Below, in pieces: positions 26,325-35,579 of a DNA stretch of 64,000 nucleotides (position 1 is its first letter; the number at the start of each line of letters is the position of its first letter). Position numbers and translations under genes: made by a program. The notes under the pieces were generated by a model that searched no databases, was not told the DNA's origin, and was given only the letters and a program-made list of their open reading frames with translations. Where the stretch lies: the NCBI GenBank assembly GCA_937991535.1, contig CALKHN010000079.1:62001-126000 (forward strand), written 5' to 3'. This stretch comes from an uncultured Sphingobacteriales bacterium. Lineage in GTDB: Bacteria; Bacteroidota; Bacteroidia; Chitinophagales; Chitinophagaceae.

Positions 26325-28391
26325 TTACTTCAATTTCAGCAACTTGGCATTTATTGCTACTATTACTGTGCTTAGACTCATAAGTACTGCACCCATGGCG
26401 GGGCTGAGCATAAACTTTGGATAAAGCACACCCGCTGCCAATGGAATAGCGATAACATTATACCCTACAGCCCAAACAAGATTTTGTATCATTTTCCGGT
26501 ATGTCTTTCTTCCAAAATCTATCATTTTCACAACGTCTTTTGGATTGCTGTTTACTAATATGATGTCTGCAGTTTCGGCTGCTACATCTGTACCCGAACC
26601 TACTGCTATGCCTATGTCTGCCTGTGCCAATGCCGGGGCATCATTTACGCCGTCACCAGTCATGGCAACTATTTCACCCTTATCCTGAAATTCTTTTATT
26701 TTTTCCAGTTTTTGATGAGGCAACACGTTTGCCAGGTAACCGTCCATGCCCAGTTTGTTTGATACTGATGCTGCAATTTTCTCATTGTCGCCTGTAAGCA
26801 AAAATGATTTGATGTTCATTTGCTTTAACTGTGCAATGGCTTCTGCCGAACTTTCTCTAATCGTATCTGCTAAGGTGATGATGCCCGCAGGTTCATCATC
26901 AATCATCAAAAAGTTTACTGTTTCGGAACTTTGATCTGTTTCCGGAGGTATCGCCGGCAGTTGCTTGTTTTCTTTAAAGAAATAATTAGGGCCGGCAGCA
27001 ACTATTTTCTTTCCATTAACATTACCCGATACACCAATGCCCTGCATGTATTTGAAATCGGATGAGTGCCATAGTTGCAAATTCTTTTCTTTTAATGTTC
27101 TTAATATCCCTCTTGCTATATAATGCTCTGAATGTTGTTGTATGGCTGCTGCATACTGCAATATGTCATCACTGGTGTATTTATCCGAAAGGCTGAAAAT
27201 GTTTTGCACTTCGTGCGAGCCTTTTGTAAGTGTACCGGTTTTATCAAAAATAATTGTTGTTAGGTTTCTTGCATTTTCAAAGGCTGTTCTGTTTCTAATC
27301 AATAATCCATGGGTAGCGGCTGCAGTAGTGGATATGGCAACAACTAAGGGTATGGCAACACCTAACGCATGAGGGCATGCTGTTACCATTACGGTTACCA
27401 TTCGTTCTAACGCAAATGCAAGGTCTTGTTGAGCATACCACACAATAAATGTTATAACACCTACAACAATGGATATATATGTTAGCCATTTAGCCACCTT
27501 GTCTGCAAGGTTCTGTGTTTTTGATTTTGCACTTTGCGCCGACTGAACGAGCGTAATAACTTTATTCAGATAGCTGTCTTTACCTGTTCCTGTAACCCTG
27601 ATGCGTAAGGAACCATCACCATTTACGGCGCCGGCTATTACCTTCGTATCTTTCTCTTTCTTCACCGGCACACTTTCGCCCGTGAGCATACTTTCGTTTA
27701 CAAATGAACTGCCCTCTGTCACAACGCCATCAGCAGGTATTTTCTCCCCAGGTTTGATTACCGCTATATCATCCTTTTTAAGCTCCTGGATATTTATTTC
27801 TGTTATGACCCCATTGTGTTCAATATGCACATCAGAAGGCAATAACGCCACCAACGATTGCAAAGCATTGGAAGCGGCCATCGTTGACCTCATTTCTATC
27901 CAGTGGCCAAGCAACATAATATCTATCAGCGTTGCCAGCTCCCAAAAGAAGTCCATACCCTGCAAACCAAATACAACCGCTGCACTGTACACATAAGCTA
28001 CTGTAATGGCCAAAGCCACTAAAGTCATCATGCCAATTGCATTGTTTTTAACCTCTGTTACCAGTCCTTTCAGGAATGGCATTCCGCCATAGAAATAGAT
28101 AATCGTACCTAAGCCAAGTAATACATATTTATCACCCGGAAATTTAATGCTAAAGTTGAACCAATCCTGTATCATGTGTGAAAGCAGCAAAACAGGAACT
28201 GTTAACACCAAACAAATCCAAAAACGTTTTAGAAAGTCTTCCGTATGATGACCGGCATGTTTGTCATGCTTTGAGTGCGCATCATCAATAGCATCCTCTG
28301 CATGTGCATCATGTTGGGGGTGTTTCATTTCATGTTGCTGGTTTTGCGTTTTCTTTTTTGCTTCACTGTGGTGGTGGTGAGAATGTTCCAT
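26325..28391 (-). CDS. Copper-exporting P1B-type ATPase, CPH subtype (CopB-like)
   Basis: A 688-residue membrane pump. Residues 1-50 hold 14 His, including a run of four at 5-8, in place of CxxC metal-binding domains. Membrane metal motif is CPH (339-341), which marks the P1B-3 group that exports Cu. The actuator loop has TGES (237-240), the phosphorylation site is Asp383 in FDKTGTLTKG and the hinge is TGDGVNDAPALAQADIG. It is the promoter-proximal gene of the minus-strand copper module and has 210 bp of AT-rich sequence upstream. No CsoR or CueR-type regulator is adjacent. Confidence 0.95.
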   Translation of the reverse strand: MEHSHHHHSEAKKKTQNQQHEMKHPQHDAHAEDAIDDAHSKHDKHAGHHTEDFLKRFWICLVLTVPVLLLSHMIQDWFNFSIKFPGDKYVLLGLGTIIYFYGGMPFLKGLVTEVKNNAIGMMTLVALAITVAYVYSAAVVFGLQGMDFFWELATLIDIMLLGHWIEMRSTMAASNALQSLVALLPSDVHIEHNGVITEINIQELKKDDIAVIKPGEKIPADGVVTEGSSFVNESMLTGESVPVKKEKDTKVIAGAVNGDGSLRIRVTGTGKDSYLNKVITLVQSAQSAKSKTQNLADKVAKWLTYISIVVGVITFIVWYAQQDLAFALERMVTVMVTACPHALGVAIPLVVAISTTAAATHGLLIRNRTAFENARNLTTIIFDKTGTLTKGSHEVQNIFSLSDKYTSDDILQYAAAIQQHSEHYIARGILRTLKEKNLQLWHSSDFKYMQGIGVSGNVNGKKIVAAGPNYFFKENKQLPAIPPETDQSSETVNFLMIDDEPAGIITLADTIRESSAEAIAQLKQMNIKSFLLTGDNEKIAASVSNKLGMDGYLANVLPHQKLEKIKEFQDKGEIVAMTGDGVNDAPALAQADIGIAVGSGTDVAAETADIILVNSNPKDVVKMIDFGRKTYRKMIQNLVWAVGYNVIAIPLAAGVLYPKFMLSPAMGAVLMSLSTVIVAINAKLLKLK

Positions 28392-28601
28392 ATTCGGTAA
28401 TTTAAATGTCTTCTAAATTTCTTCTTTTTACTGATAGCTCATAACAAAATAAGAACAATCCTTGTTTTAAGAACTTGTTTGTCTAAGAGCCCATTTTTGT
28501 TTAGATATTCAGTGAGTTTTAACTTTTCATCATACAATTGCCTTTATCCTTTTTTATAGCTGCAAAACTTCTATTTAATCTCAGTCTGCTACCGAAACGT
28601 T

Positions 28602-29174
28602 TTACAAATTTTTTAAAATGAAATCAACCCGTTCTTCCGGCGGGAGCGCAGGCACATGCACAAGCGAAAACCCAAATGACTTATACGTATCTATAATTAA
28701 TTCATGAATTTTTCTTTGGGCAGCTTCATCCTCCGTACGGGCATAATCTTTAATGAAGGGAAGACGTTCAAGAATGAATATTTTTTTATACTGAAACAAC
28801 TGCCATACATCCTTAAGACTTTCACGCTCAGGAATGTTTAAAAAGCGGTAGTAGGCTAGTCCATCGGGAATGGCTCTGTCCAGAAAAACCATATCCGAAG
28901 GCGCAAGTGATTTTTCTTCTTCTATCTGCATTTTTAGAACACCCAACTGAAATTTCTCCTGGTTAGCTCTTACTTCCGCTACAGTTTTGCCATCTATTTG
29001 TTGTGTATCAATATAATGTCTTGCGTGTTCTATAGTAGTCTTATAACCCTTTTCAAAAAGCAGGTTTATAGTAGTTGTCTTTCCAGTGCTTGGTCCTCCT
29101 GTTAAGACATACCAGTTAGTATCTATTCTTTCGCCAGGCTCAAATGATTTCAGAATTGATTCAAGTTCCCTCAT
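28602..29174 (-). CDS. AAA_28 (NadR/Ttd14-like) P-loop ATPase
   Basis: A 190-residue soluble nucleotide-binding protein with Walker A GGPSTGKTT (26-34), Walker B-like DMVFLDRAIPDGLAYY and an Arg-rich lid region. Members of this group include kinase-like proteins; substrates are mostly unknown. It lies downstream of the archaeal-type GAPDH on the same strand with a 183-bp gap. I give no specific function. Confidence 0.8.
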   Translation of the reverse strand: MRELESILKSFEPGERIDTNWYVLTGGPSTGKTTTINLLFEKGYKTTIEHARHYIDTQQIDGKTVAEVRANQEKFQLGVLKMQIEEEKSLAPSDMVFLDRAIPDGLAYYRFLNIPERESLKDVWQLFQYKKIFILERLPFIKDYARTEDEAAQRKIHELIIDTYKSFGFSLVHVPALPPEERVDFILKNL

Positions 29175-29182
29175 AATAAATT

Positions 29183-29314
29183 TTATTTAGTTCTACATAA
29201 TTCTTTGGAATCTCCGAGGATTTTCTCATGCCTTAGTTCATTGATCCCTATTTGTTCTAAAAGATTAGGACTGTCATACAACTCCTGGCAAAGGACAATT
29301 CCTTTATTCAGCAA
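29183..29314 (-). other. Possible small reading frame between GAPDH and the AAA_28 gene
   Basis: On the minus strand a frame opened by TTG at 29314 runs 43 codons (LLNKGIVLCQELYDSPNLLE near its start) and stops 8 bp before the AAA_28 start codon. The composition is protein-like (Leu, Glu, Lys rich) and the spacing suits an operon, but there is no ATG and I recognise no family. It may be a remnant of a longer gene or chance. Confidence 0.2.
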
Positions 29315-29357
29315 TCGAATGTTGAAAATCGAAAAGTTTAGGATGCCAAAAGACAGA

Positions 29358-30389
29358 TTAATAATACGCTTGTTTTATGCCCAGACTTTCATTGGTCTTT
29401 TCGATGGACTGGGTAGCGTTTTGTTCTATGCCTGTTAATGCTCTAATAGCGTCTATTGTTTCGGGTATAACGATAGCCTGGTTATCTACGACATAGGCAT
29501 AAAACAATTCATTGCCCTGTACTTTCAGCATATCTTTCCACAATGCTACCTCGTACATATCACCATAGGGACGGCCTAAATCAAGCATCAATTCTTTGAT
29601 GGTATTATTGGCTGATAATCCATCCGAATATTCGACCATAGCTATCCGTGATGATTTCTGAAACGCTTCCAGCACTTCTTCCTTTGTTGCATTTCTGGTT
29701 AATTGCACATTCCAGTAATGGAGATGACTTAACGTTTCGGGTACCTTTACCGCTGTGGTAATTACATCAAGTGAAGGGTCAACGCTTTGCGCATCAGGTC
29801 CCTGGTGGCTTGGAATATCTTTTTCAGGAACCAGGGTATTCATAATACCACCCAAGTGGCTTTCCCAGGGATCTGTGGCTCTGCGCAGTAAAGTTGCTCT
29901 TGCTTTTAACAGTAGCCCTGCGTTCTTCAGTGCCGTTAGTGTTCGCAAAATGGAAGTAGTGTTGCAGGAAACTACACGGGTACTGTCAAGGCCTATAGCC
30001 GTTTCATAATTATTTTCCGCACTGAAAGAGTGACCTGTCATTTCGTGTTTTTCGCCACCCTGCACAATAAACTTTTTACCATTTTGCCGGTACCGGGGAA
30101 TATTTTGTGCTGCAATTTTTTTGGGTGTACAATCAACAATCACATCTGTCTCATTCAACAAATCATCCAAAGTTCCCTGGATGGGAATACTGGCTTTCTT
30201 CATTTTATCGCAGGAAGCCTCATCAAAGCCATAAACAGGATAGTGCTTACTTACTGCCATTTTAATGCGCCAGTCGTTTACTACATCACAAATTCCCACC
30301 AGTTCCATATCATCCTGAAGGGCAACAGCATCTGCAACCCGTTTTCCAATTACACCGTAACCGTTAACGGCAATTTTAATTTTTTTCAT
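29358..30389 (-). CDS. gap: Type II (archaeal-type) glyceraldehyde-3-phosphate dehydrogenase
   Basis: A 343-residue GAPDH of the archaeal class. It has the N-terminal nucleotide fold VNGYGVIGKRVADAV, the nucleophile Cys142 in VSCNTTSILRTL, the Arg-rich phosphate site LLRRATDP and SHLHYWNVQLT, where bacterial enzymes differ. The bacterial class I signature ASCTTNCL is absent. The enzyme interconverts glyceraldehyde 3-phosphate and 1,3-bisphosphoglycerate, often with NADP or dual cofactor use. It lies 174 bp downstream of the glucan phosphorylase, so both may serve sugar release and lower glycolysis or gluconeogenesis. Acquisition by transfer is likely but not proven here. Confidence 0.93.
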   Translation of the reverse strand: MKKIKIAVNGYGVIGKRVADAVALQDDMELVGICDVVNDWRIKMAVSKHYPVYGFDEASCDKMKKASIPIQGTLDDLLNETDVIVDCTPKKIAAQNIPRYRQNGKKFIVQGGEKHEMTGHSFSAENNYETAIGLDSTRVVSCNTTSILRTLTALKNAGLLLKARATLLRRATDPWESHLGGIMNTLVPEKDIPSHQGPDAQSVDPSLDVITTAVKVPETLSHLHYWNVQLTRNATKEEVLEAFQKSSRIAMVEYSDGLSANNTIKELMLDLGRPYGDMYEVALWKDMLKVQGNELFYAYVVDNQAIVIPETIDAIRALTGIEQNATQSIEKTNESLGIKQAYY

Positions 30390-30563
30390 AATATTCCGTT
30401 TTAAGGTTTTCTGATTTTAATGCATTTTACTGCACTTATTAATAAAAATAGTTCTCTTAATGGAGATGCCCTGCCGCCGGAACGTTACAGGATCGCCTTT
30501 CTTAGCAAGGCATATTTCTGCATGATATAAGGTTGTTTCATAAGAACAATTATCAAATTAATA

Positions 30564-33104
30564 TTAACGCTGCCAAAGAATTGTGTTATCCTCCAGCGGT
30601 ACAGAAATATTCTCATAGTTGGGAATGATGCGAACAGTGTAATCGCCGGCTGGTCTGGTTGTTATTACCTTTGCACGATAAATACGCTCATCCTTGCCGG
30701 AAAAGTTTGAATCTGACTCCATGTTGATCCTTTCAGCCTTTCCGTTATTTATACCATCAGCAAAAAGCTCAACTGAAATTTCATCAGGTTTAATATCATT
30801 CAGTAAAACAGACACACGAAACAAGTATCCATTTTCAACTATTCCAGCTTCGGGTTCACCTATTTTTATATCATCTATATTGCTTTTAAAAACATGCTTC
30901 GCATTGACAATTTGTTTTGCAACAGCACCTTTTTCTGCAGCCCGTTTAATATAATTACTTGCCGCAGGCAGGTAATATTGTTCCGTATATTCACGAACTG
31001 TGCGATTGGCTGAAAATCGCGGTGTAAGTTTAGCCATGCTATTTCGAATCTTTGCTACCCAGCTTTCTGGTATTCCATTGTCGTTGCGTGTGTAAAATTC
31101 GGGTACTACCTGCTGTTCCAGTAAGTCGTATAATTCGTTTGCTTCCGCGACATCCCAGGCAGGATCATCATGGTGTTCCAATCCATCCCCCAAAGCCCAT
31201 CCTACTTCAGGTGTATACGCTTCAGCCCACCAACCATCCAGTTCCGACAAATTGATACCTCCATTGACCAATACCTTCATGCCACTTGTACCACTTGCTT
31301 CCCAGGGTCGCCTTGGCGTATTTATCCAAACATCCACCCCTTGTACAAGGCATTCTCCCATCATCATATCGTAATCGCTTAAAAAGATGACGTGCTTATA
31401 TAAATTATGCTGTTGAATGAAATGTATCCACCGGCGTATCAATGTCTTTCCTGGTTCATCAAATGGCGGTGCTTTACCCGCAATGACTAACTGCACTGGC
31501 TTTTCCGTGTCTGTGAGTATGCGTATAAATCTTTCGGGATCATACAGCAAAAGGTCGGACCTTTTATATGGAACGAAGCGACGTGCAAAGCCCAGTGTTA
31601 ACGTATTGGGATCAAATATCTCTTTTGCCATTTCAATCATCCCGTGCTGTCCTGAAGCAGACATCTGGCTTTCAAATTCAGCCCGGATAAAACTGATGAG
31701 ATTTTTCCGGGAGTTGATACGAAATTTCCAAAGATCCTCTCCGGGTATTTGAAAAATCTGTTGATCCAGGTTTTCCAAATTACCTTTCCAGCGATCCTTT
31801 CCACAAGCATCTGTCCAAATTTTGTCGGCATATTCCGAATCCCAGCAGGGCATGTGCACTCCATTTGTTACATATCCAACCGGTACTTCTTCCACCGGCC
31901 AACGGGGAAAAAGATTTTGAAAAAGCCTTCGGCTAACCTCGCCATGCAAACGGCTAACACCATTCACCGCGCCGCTGCCCCGGATTGCCAGGTAGGCCAT
32001 ATTAAAGTTTTCGTTGACATTTCCTGGTTCCTGCCGGCCAAGCGCCAAAAGATCATCAAAACTAATTTTCAGTTCATTTCGGGTATAATCACCAAGAAAC
32101 TGCTCCATAAGCGCCGGAGTAAAATGATCAAATCCGGCAGCAACCGCTGTATGTGTTGTAAATAAATTACCCGCCCTTGTGGCTGTTAATGCTTCCTCAA
32201 AGGAAACATCATTTTCCTTCATAAAATCACTAGCCCGCTCCAATACCGCGAAAGCGGCATGCCCTTCATTCATATGACAAACTTCCGGTATTTCATCTAA
32301 TGCTTTTAATAATTTCCAGCCTCCTATTCCTAATAATATTTCCTGCTTTATCCTTAGTTCGGGGCCGCCACCATAGAGTTCACTGGTGATTCCGCGATGA
32401 ACGGGTAGATTAATTGCATCATTGCTATCCAGTAAATACAGTTTCACTCTTCCTACCTGAACCTGCCAGGCGCGAAGCCAGATTGGATGGCCTGGCAATG
32501 ATATTTTAATGCGAAGCCATTCCCCATTTGGTAACCGTAATGGTGTAATAGGCAACTGTCCGGGGTCGTTATACGGAAACAATGGCTGCTGATTGCCATA
32601 CTGATCAATCTCCTGTCGAAAATAGCCCTGCGCATATAGCAGGCCTATCGCAACAACCGGTAAACCCAGATCACTGGCGGTCTTTAACTGGTCACCCGCA
32701 ACATTACCCAATCCGCCACTATAAATCGGCAGTGCATCGGATAACATAAATTCCATACTAAAATAGGCGACTCTGGAAAGCGGTGCAGTTGTATGGTTTT
32801 GCTGAAACCATGCCGGTGATTTATCCTCCTGCTCTTTAATCTTCATAAGCTCTTCCATATTCTTGCGGAAAGTAGCATCGGCTAATTTCTGTTCTAGCTG
32901 TTCTCTTGAAACGGACTGCAGGATAATCCACGGGTTTTGAGTAATTTTCCAAAGAGCAGGATTGAGCTGTTGCCATAATTTATCGGCTGCATGGTTCCAT
33001 GACCAGCGTAAATTAAGCGCAAGTTCTATGAGTGAATCAATGCCTTCAATATCCAGAGGCAAAAGTTTGTATACCTGATTTGCTTGAAGTGTTTTCTTAT
33101 TCAT
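30564..33104 (-). CDS. glgP: Alpha-glucan phosphorylase (GT35) with DUF3417 domain
   Basis: An 846-residue enzyme releasing glucose 1-phosphate from glycogen or maltodextrin. Residues 10-110 are the DUF3417 N-terminal domain (LALNLRWSWNHAADKLWQQL), a mark of the archaeal/thermophile-type phosphorylases. The pyridoxal-phosphate Lys lies in EASGTSGMKVLVNGG, and NEGHAAF and GYVTNGVH motifs line the active site. A C-terminal beta-rich extension of about 120 residues follows. It is 30 bp downstream of a P-type ATPase remnant and upstream of GAPDH on the minus strand. Confidence 0.93.
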   Translation of the reverse strand: MNKKTLQANQVYKLLPLDIEGIDSLIELALNLRWSWNHAADKLWQQLNPALWKITQNPWIILQSVSREQLEQKLADATFRKNMEELMKIKEQEDKSPAWFQQNHTTAPLSRVAYFSMEFMLSDALPIYSGGLGNVAGDQLKTASDLGLPVVAIGLLYAQGYFRQEIDQYGNQQPLFPYNDPGQLPITPLRLPNGEWLRIKISLPGHPIWLRAWQVQVGRVKLYLLDSNDAINLPVHRGITSELYGGGPELRIKQEILLGIGGWKLLKALDEIPEVCHMNEGHAAFAVLERASDFMKENDVSFEEALTATRAGNLFTTHTAVAAGFDHFTPALMEQFLGDYTRNELKISFDDLLALGRQEPGNVNENFNMAYLAIRGSGAVNGVSRLHGEVSRRLFQNLFPRWPVEEVPVGYVTNGVHMPCWDSEYADKIWTDACGKDRWKGNLENLDQQIFQIPGEDLWKFRINSRKNLISFIRAEFESQMSASGQHGMIEMAKEIFDPNTLTLGFARRFVPYKRSDLLLYDPERFIRILTDTEKPVQLVIAGKAPPFDEPGKTLIRRWIHFIQQHNLYKHVIFLSDYDMMMGECLVQGVDVWINTPRRPWEASGTSGMKVLVNGGINLSELDGWWAEAYTPEVGWALGDGLEHHDDPAWDVAEANELYDLLEQQVVPEFYTRNDNGIPESWVAKIRNSMAKLTPRFSANRTVREYTEQYYLPAASNYIKRAAEKGAVAKQIVNAKHVFKSNIDDIKIGEPEAGIVENGYLFRVSVLLNDIKPDEISVELFADGINNGKAERINMESDSNFSGKDERIYRAKVITTRPAGDYTVRIIPNYENISVPLEDNTILWQR

Positions 33105-33134
33105 AAATTAAGATTTGAAATTTATAGAATTCAA

Positions 33135-33575
33135 TTAAGATTTATCATTTAATAGAAAAATATCGCTGGACTCCGTGCTCAGCGCAGATTCATCGGTTTG
33201 TAATTGCGTTGACTTTATGACCCTGGCATCAGCAGTAACCATATCTCCACCTTCTATAAATATAATATCGCCAGGCACCAATTCTTCCGAAGGCACTTCA
33301 GACAACTTGCCCTCTCTTAAGACTCTTGCAGGTACTATTGTAAGTTTCTTTAGCTCCTCCATAGAACGTTGTGCCTGGTATTCCATAAAAAAACCTATGA
33401 CTGCATTCATCACAATCACGGCGATAATAGCAATCCTGCCAAGCCACTCCAGTACATATTGCTGCGGATTTCTTACAAATAACTTATCCAGTCTGCCACG
33501 AATACGCGAAGTGATTACAGTTATTCTTCGTTGATCAAAATTGGCAGTGCCCAATACAGTAGAAAATTCTGCCAT
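33135..33575 (-). pseudogene. Remnant of a P-type cation ATPase
   Basis: The 146-residue frame keeps one membrane segment and part of the actuator domain: NAVIGFFMEYQAQRSMEELKK, VPSEELVPGDIIFIEGGDMV and DESALSTESS, which aligns with the DESALTGES motif of P2-type pumps. Everything after it (phosphorylation site, nucleotide domain, later membrane segments, about 650 residues) is missing, and the first 50 residues do not look like the usual N-terminus. I read it as a deletion remnant 30 bp upstream of glgP. Confidence 0.8.
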
Positions 33576-33867
33576 TAAAGGTAAGCTGTTGTTTGTGTAC
33601 TACAGATTTTCGTTTTGCAAAAGGACAAGGCTTTACCAAAAGAGCCGATTGAATAGTTTTTAAGGCGGCAAGTGAATACGGTCTCATTGACCAGGATATA
33701 CATTTTACCGGAAAAGCAATAAAAAGGAAATGTTTCAATTCCGCTAACCTGCATTGGCTTTTTTACAATATCCAATCCAAATACAAAAGATCGAATTGAA
33801 TTGGCATTTTTTTCAAACAAATGTAATATCTTGATAGGGATATTCGGATCGTAAAATCTATGATAAT
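33576..33867. other. Intergenic region between divergent genes
   Basis: This 292-bp stretch lies between the P-type ATPase remnant (minus) and the arylsulfatase (plus), so it should contain promoters for both directions. I see no complete TTTG...TAnnTTTG pair and no convincing gene. Confidence 0.4.
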
Positions 33868-35568
33868 ATGAGTAATCAGCGAAAACCAAATTTCCTGCTC
33901 ATCGTGGTGGATGACATGGGATATTCAGATTGCCAGCCATTTGGTGGTGAAATCAGCACACCGAACATTCAGCAGTTGGCAGACAACGGTGTCCGCTTCC
34001 GGCACTTTCATACGTCGGCGCTTTGTGCACCCACAAGGTCTATGTTGATGTCGGGCTGTGACAACCATCAGGCGGGGCTGGGCAACATGCCCCCCATGCA
34101 TGCCACCAACCAATACATGCAGCCGGGTTACGAAGGCGTTTTAAATAAAAATGTTTTAACCATTCCTGAAATTTTAAGAGGAACTGGCTATCATACCTGG
34201 ATGGCAGGCAAATGGCATCTGGGTGAACATAAAGAACGCCGGCCATATGCGCGTGGTTTTGAACGCACGTTTTCTTTTTTAGGTGGCGGCGCCAGCCACT
34301 TCAGCGACCAGCGGGCTTTAAGTGCCTTTGAACAGCCGCATACAAAGTATTCTGAAGACGGGGAAACAGTAGAATATCTTCCGGAAAACTTTTATTCTTC
34401 CGATTTTTATACCGATAAGATGATCCAATATTTATCAGAACAAAACGATGACAAACCATTTTTTGCTTACTTGTCTTTTACCTCACCGCATGATCCCTTG
34501 CAAGTGCCGGACAGGTGGCTGGATAAATACAAAGGAACTTATGACAGCGGCTATGATGCTATTCATGAACAGCGCCTGAAAAAAATGAAAATGCTGGGCC
34601 TGATACCTGATGACCTGACAGAGAATGAAGGCAGTGGCATGTTTAAGAAGTGGAACGAACTTACGGAGGAGGAACAAAAAGACCAGGCAAGAAAAATGGA
34701 AATTTACGCCGCCATGATTGAAAACCTGGACTGGAATACAGGACGGTTGTTTGACAAGATGAAAGCATTAAACAAGTTTGACGACACTATTATTTTCTTT
34801 TTATCAGACAATGGCGCCAACCCCAAAGAGCCTGCTTTTTATAAGCCCAATACGGAGGAATTAATTGCAAAAAGCTATGACAACAGCTTTCCGAATTACG
34901 GCAAAATAAATTCTTTTATTTCCATTGGCGGGGCCTGGGCAGAAGTGGCTAATACACCATTGTCGTACTTTAAAGTAACCACGTATGAAGGGGGTACGCA
35001 AACACCACTGATTGTTTCGGGGACACGGGTTCACAAGCGGGGCGTGGTTACGGATGAATTGTTGCATGTTACCGACCTGATGCCAACCATTCTTGATTAT
35101 GCCAATATAAAATATCCCAGCGACAATAAAGATTTGAAGCCGCTTTATGGCACTTCGCTAAAACCTTACCTGCAGGAAGAAACAAAGCAGCCCATTCGTA
35201 ATGAATTTGCAGTGCTGGGTTTTGAAATAGGTGAATGCAAGGCCGTGAAAAAAGGTGATTGGAAGCTGATCTTTATGCCACCGCCCTACGGCAAAGGTGA
35301 TGAATGGCATCTTTACAATCTGAAGGAAGATATCAAAGAAGAAAAAAATGTGGCGAAAGAATTTCCTGATAAATTCAACGAACTGAAAGCCGATTGGCAG
35401 GCTTATGCGATTTCGGTGGGGTACATAAAATCCAACGGCGAATCCGCGGTGCAAAAATTGGGTTATGAAGAATTTTTTCGGTTTGATGCAAAACACAGGA
35501 CAGGCCCCAAAACGAAAGCTAAAAAATCAGGAACTAGGAATGCGAAATCAACAACTCCGGGTGATTAA
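33868..35568 (+). CDS. Arylsulfatase, Cys-type, without signal peptide
   Basis: A 566-residue sulfatase of the alkaline phosphatase superfamily. The formylglycine site is Cys53 in LCAPTRSMLMSG (C-x-P-x-R with Arg57), metal Asp15-Asp16 are in VVDDMGYSD, the pair AGKWHLGEH supplies Lys and His, and FFLSDNGAN gives the second metal site. The start at MSNQRKPNFLLIVVDDMG has no signal peptide, so the enzyme is probably cytoplasmic like the Pseudomonas AtsA type. The C-terminus is Lys/Thr rich. It is followed 11 bp later by a BASS transporter and two SulP transporters, pointing to uptake of a sulfate ester and handling of released sulfate. Confidence 0.93.
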   Translation: MSNQRKPNFLLIVVDDMGYSDCQPFGGEISTPNIQQLADNGVRFRHFHTSALCAPTRSMLMSGCDNHQAGLGNMPPMHATNQYMQPGYEGVLNKNVLTIPEILRGTGYHTWMAGKWHLGEHKERRPYARGFERTFSFLGGGASHFSDQRALSAFEQPHTKYSEDGETVEYLPENFYSSDFYTDKMIQYLSEQNDDKPFFAYLSFTSPHDPLQVPDRWLDKYKGTYDSGYDAIHEQRLKKMKMLGLIPDDLTENEGSGMFKKWNELTEEEQKDQARKMEIYAAMIENLDWNTGRLFDKMKALNKFDDTIIFFLSDNGANPKEPAFYKPNTEELIAKSYDNSFPNYGKINSFISIGGAWAEVANTPLSYFKVTTYEGGTQTPLIVSGTRVHKRGVVTDELLHVTDLMPTILDYANIKYPSDNKDLKPLYGTSLKPYLQEETKQPIRNEFAVLGFEIGECKAVKKGDWKLIFMPPPYGKGDEWHLYNLKEDIKEEKNVAKEFPDKFNELKADWQAYAISVGYIKSNGESAVQKLGYEEFFRFDAKHRTGPKTKAKKSGTRNAKSTTPGD

Positions 35569-35579
35569 ACGATATCCCC

